64,000 nucleotides of DNA, from assembly GCF_003696345.1 (NCBI RefSeq), contig NZ_RFLX01000005.1:1-64000 (forward strand), written 5' to 3'. Below the pieces are notes generated by a model. That model was not told the DNA's origin, did no database searches, and was given only the letters and a program-made list of their open reading frames with translations. Position 1 is the first letter of the stretch; the number at the start of each line of letters is the position of its first letter. This DNA is from Teichococcus wenyumeiae (GTDB lineage Bacteria > Pseudomonadota > Alphaproteobacteria > Acetobacterales > Acetobacteraceae). This document shows positions 62,266 to 64,000 of the stretch, piece after piece. The position numbers were made by a program, and so were the translations under genes.

Positions 62266-63213
62266 TCAAGCGCGCCTGTCAGGGCGCAGGCCCCGCAGGA
62301 TGTCCTTCAGTGAATCGGTCGGCTTCGGCGGCTCCGCCGGCGGCGGCGGCACGGCGGATACCATGCGGAACATCTCCGCCAGCGAGCCGGTGGCCGGCGC
62401 GGGGGCGTGGCGAGTCCTGGCCGCCACGGCGGGCGGTTCCGGCGCCATTGCGGCGGCGGGCGGCGGCGCGGCGGGCTGCTGCGACCAGAGCGGTTGGGCC
62501 GGGGCAGTGGCCGGCGGCCCGCCGAAGCCACCCGGTGGCAGGTTCAGCAGCGCCTGATCCGGTGTGGGGGCCTGGATCGGCCGCCCCGCCAGTGGCGCGA
62601 AGCCATGCGGCTGCGGCGCGGCCAGCGGCAGGTCCCAGACGGCGGGCTGCGCCAAGAGGCCCAGCAGGCCCTCGCGCGGCGCCGGGCTGGCGGCGCTGGA
62701 GGCGCGCAGTTCCTCCAGCAGCGAGGCAGACCGCTCAACCGGGGCCGCCGGTGCATCCTGCGTGGCGGTGCCGCGCAACGCCATCAGCAGCGACTGTGCC
62801 GTTTGGGGCATATGGGCTGCCAGCTGCGGTTGCGGTTGCGGAAGCGGTTCCGCCGGCACGGGGGCCAGCATTTCGGGCAAGGGCGGCGGCGCGGCAGGCA
62901 ACGAAGGCGTGGACGCGGCAGGCGGTGCCGGTGCCTGGATGGCAGGCGGAACAGCGGCAGCCGCGATGGGCTGCGCCCGCACAAAATCAACCATGGATTG
63001 CAAAGCTGTGGCTGGCCTGCCGGCTTCAGGGAGAACCTCCGGCGCAAACGGTCCACGCTCCTCGCCCGGCGCCTCGACCGAGAAGCTGGCTTCAGCGGGA
63101 GCAGTTGCGGAACGGGGTGTTTGTCTCAGCGGGCCATTGCCGAAGTTGCGGTAGCGGATAACGGGCGCACGCAGAGCCGCGGCCACCCTCGCAACGTCAC
63201 GATCCTGTCCCAT
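62266..63213 (-). CDS. Proline-rich protein of the cellulose operon (BcsO/BcsP-like)
   Basis: 315 residues, mostly low-complexity Pro/Ala (55-290). Two short regions look ordered: residues 3-32 (DRDVARVAAALRAPVIRYRNF), which resemble the BcsR-type start D-[IV]-x2-[LV]-x3-L-x-x-P-x-x-x-Y, and the end (PTDSLKDILRGLRPDR). Proteins with such an end motif and a Pro-rich middle accompany many bcs operons (BcsO, BcsP) and are thought to help organise the synthase complex. The name is tentative. An A+T-rich, promoter-like gap of 97 bp separates it from the cellulase gene. Confidence 0.55.
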   Translation of the reverse strand: MGQDRDVARVAAALRAPVIRYRNFGNGPLRQTPRSATAPAEASFSVEAPGEERGPFAPEVLPEAGRPATALQSMVDFVRAQPIAAAAVPPAIQAPAPPAASTPSLPAAPPPLPEMLAPVPAEPLPQPQPQLAAHMPQTAQSLLMALRGTATQDAPAAPVERSASLLEELRASSAASPAPREGLLGLLAQPAVWDLPLAAPQPHGFAPLAGRPIQAPTPDQALLNLPPGGFGGPPATAPAQPLWSQQPAAPPPAAAMAPEPPAVAARTRHAPAPATGSLAEMFRMVSAVPPPPAEPPKPTDSLKDILRGLRPDRRA

Positions 63214-63310
63214 CCACCGCTACCAATCCCTGAGTGTTCACAGAATGCAATTTAGGGCAGCGAAACGGAACCAAATTTTCGCGGGATGATAGCAATATAC
63301 TGTCTTATTT

Positions 63311-64000
63311 TTAAGAAATTTCCGCGCCAGCCAGGATCGTCATGATTTTCAGGATGGCTGCGTAATAGTCGTCTGTGTTTTTCGGCAGGAGCACTGTTGC
63401 TTCACCGCCAAGCCTCCGCTCATCTCCCGCGATGAAGCGCCGGATGGCCGCGGCCCCCTCTCCCGAGGGATAGGGCGAAACCTGATTGTTGCCCAGGTCG
63501 GCCCAGGCCGGCAGATGCGGGTGACCGGGATCGCTCCAGAAGGCCAGGGCTGCCCGCACCGCCGGCTCGTCGCCCAGCCCGGCCCAGGCCATGTAGAGCG
63601 GCACGCGCATCGCGTCATAGGAGAAGCGCGGCGGCCAGGCCGGCGCCAGGCCGAGGGCGCCATCCGCCCGCCGCAGCGTCAGCCAGTCCGGCGGCAGGCC
63701 CCAGCGGCCGAAGCGGGCCAGGCGCAGCAGCCCAACCCCATCGGCCACCAGCCGCAGCCAGGCCGGGTCGGGCACCGCCCGCGCCAGCAAGCGGATGGCG
63801 GGGAAAGCGTAATAGGAAGGATTGAGCACCACGCTCTCCGCCTCCTCGAACCCGGCGGCGCCGGGCAGCAGCACGGTGCGCCCGGCCACCTGCCGCAGCA
63901 GCAGGCGCAGGATGTCGCGGGCCATGGCGGTGCCGGCCTCGGCATAGGCCGGCTGTGCCCAGCGCCGGGCGGCCAGCAGCAGCGCGGCGGCGATGAAGAG
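63311..64000 (-). CDS. bcsZ: GH8 endoglucanase (BcsZ-like), 5' part missing
   Basis: C-terminal 229 residues of a GH8 endoglucanase; the gene runs out of the window on the right, and the frame stays open to base 64000. GH8 features seen: repeated helical-toroid segments (ALLLAARRWAQPAYAEAG), SYYAFPAIRLLARAV and the conserved FSYDAMRVPLYMAWAG (D-A-x-R-x-P). The N-terminal catalytic Glu region and signal peptide are off-window. BcsZ trims cellulose during synthesis and is normally in the bcs operon, as here. Confidence 0.85.
   Translation of the reverse strand, partial: LFIAAALLLAARRWAQPAYAEAGTAMARDILRLLLRQVAGRTVLLPGAAGFEEAESVVLNPSYYAFPAIRLLARAVPDPAWLRLVADGVGLLRLARFGRWGLPPDWLTLRRADGALGLAPAWPPRFSYDAMRVPLYMAWAGLGDEPAVRAALAFWSDPGHPHLPAWADLGNNQVSPYPSGEGAAAIRRFIAGDERRLGGEATVLLPKNTDDYYAAILKIMTILAGAEIS

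Overview
The window looks like a chromosomal segment of a high-G+C alphaproteobacterium, most likely Acetobacteraceae and Roseomonas-like. The signs are: G+C of about 70% by eye; a fused cellulose synthase BcsA-BcsB next to a BcsD protein; a short HPr kinase in an hprK-rapZ-EIIA(Man)-HPr-EI cluster that runs towards ahcY, as in many alphaproteobacteria; three TctC/Bug solute-binding proteins; and a long SUF operon. No rRNA, tRNA, CRISPR array, transposase or phage gene was seen, so this is ordinary core and accessory chromosome. All family assignments come from reading translations; no database search was run.

Layout. 0-6 kb: a LysR regulator with a TctC/Bug protein, small DUF1127 and MAPEG proteins, an M20 amidohydrolase and a YbdK-type carboxylate-amine ligase. 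6-12.4 kb (minus strand): hprK, rapZ, EIIA(Man), HPr, ptsI, a methyltransferase-like gene and ahcY, forming a regulatory PTS with no sugar permease. 12.4-16 kb: a PLP dehydratase, then an EF-hand protein coupled to a secreted protein with five copies of an unrecognised two-cysteine domain. 16-19.4 kb: a complete tctCBA transporter. 19.4-23.4 kb: a siderophore-interacting protein divergent from an iron-siderophore ABC transporter across a Fur-box-like site. 23.4-26 kb: three related stress-type proteins. 26-36 kb: an RNA methyltransferase, another TctC, DedA/TerC/YqaA membrane proteins, an unrecognised 680-residue protein, a DUF2272 lipoprotein and an old-yellow-enzyme. 36-46 kb: an IalB-like protein, rlmN, two MFS transporters, a second member of the two-cysteine repeat family, an ankyrin protein, the three-gene proton-translocating transhydrogenase and a Nudix hydrolase. 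46-52.6 kb: the Fe-S operon sufR-B-C-D-S-U-T-A. 52.7-56.1 kb: a PEP-CTERM protein behind a sigma-54-type promoter, a metallo-beta-lactamase-fold protein and an RlmD/TrmA-type RNA methyltransferase. 56.1-64 kb (minus strand): a cellulose operon reading from a GH8 cellulase cut by the window edge, through a proline-rich protein and bcsQ, to bcsAB and bcsD.

Most unusual items. (1) A secreted repeat domain occurs seven times in two proteins; every copy has two cysteines exactly 22 residues apart. (2) A family of composite hairpin repeats lies between genes, nearly always convergent ones. Two kinds of half-unit face each other, which resembles REPIN/BIME elements. A second, related terminator-like family sits at two other convergent junctions. 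(3) The PEP-CTERM gene has a textbook -24/-12 promoter with an adjacent inverted repeat. (4) The cellulose operon has bcsD directly after bcsAB, with no bcsC in the window. Several palindromes placed like operators (upstream of lysR, ahcY, sufR and the siderophore genes) suggest local regulation.

Many genes start with GTG or TTG, and several are coupled by 1-16 nt overlaps; this was taken into account in choosing starts.
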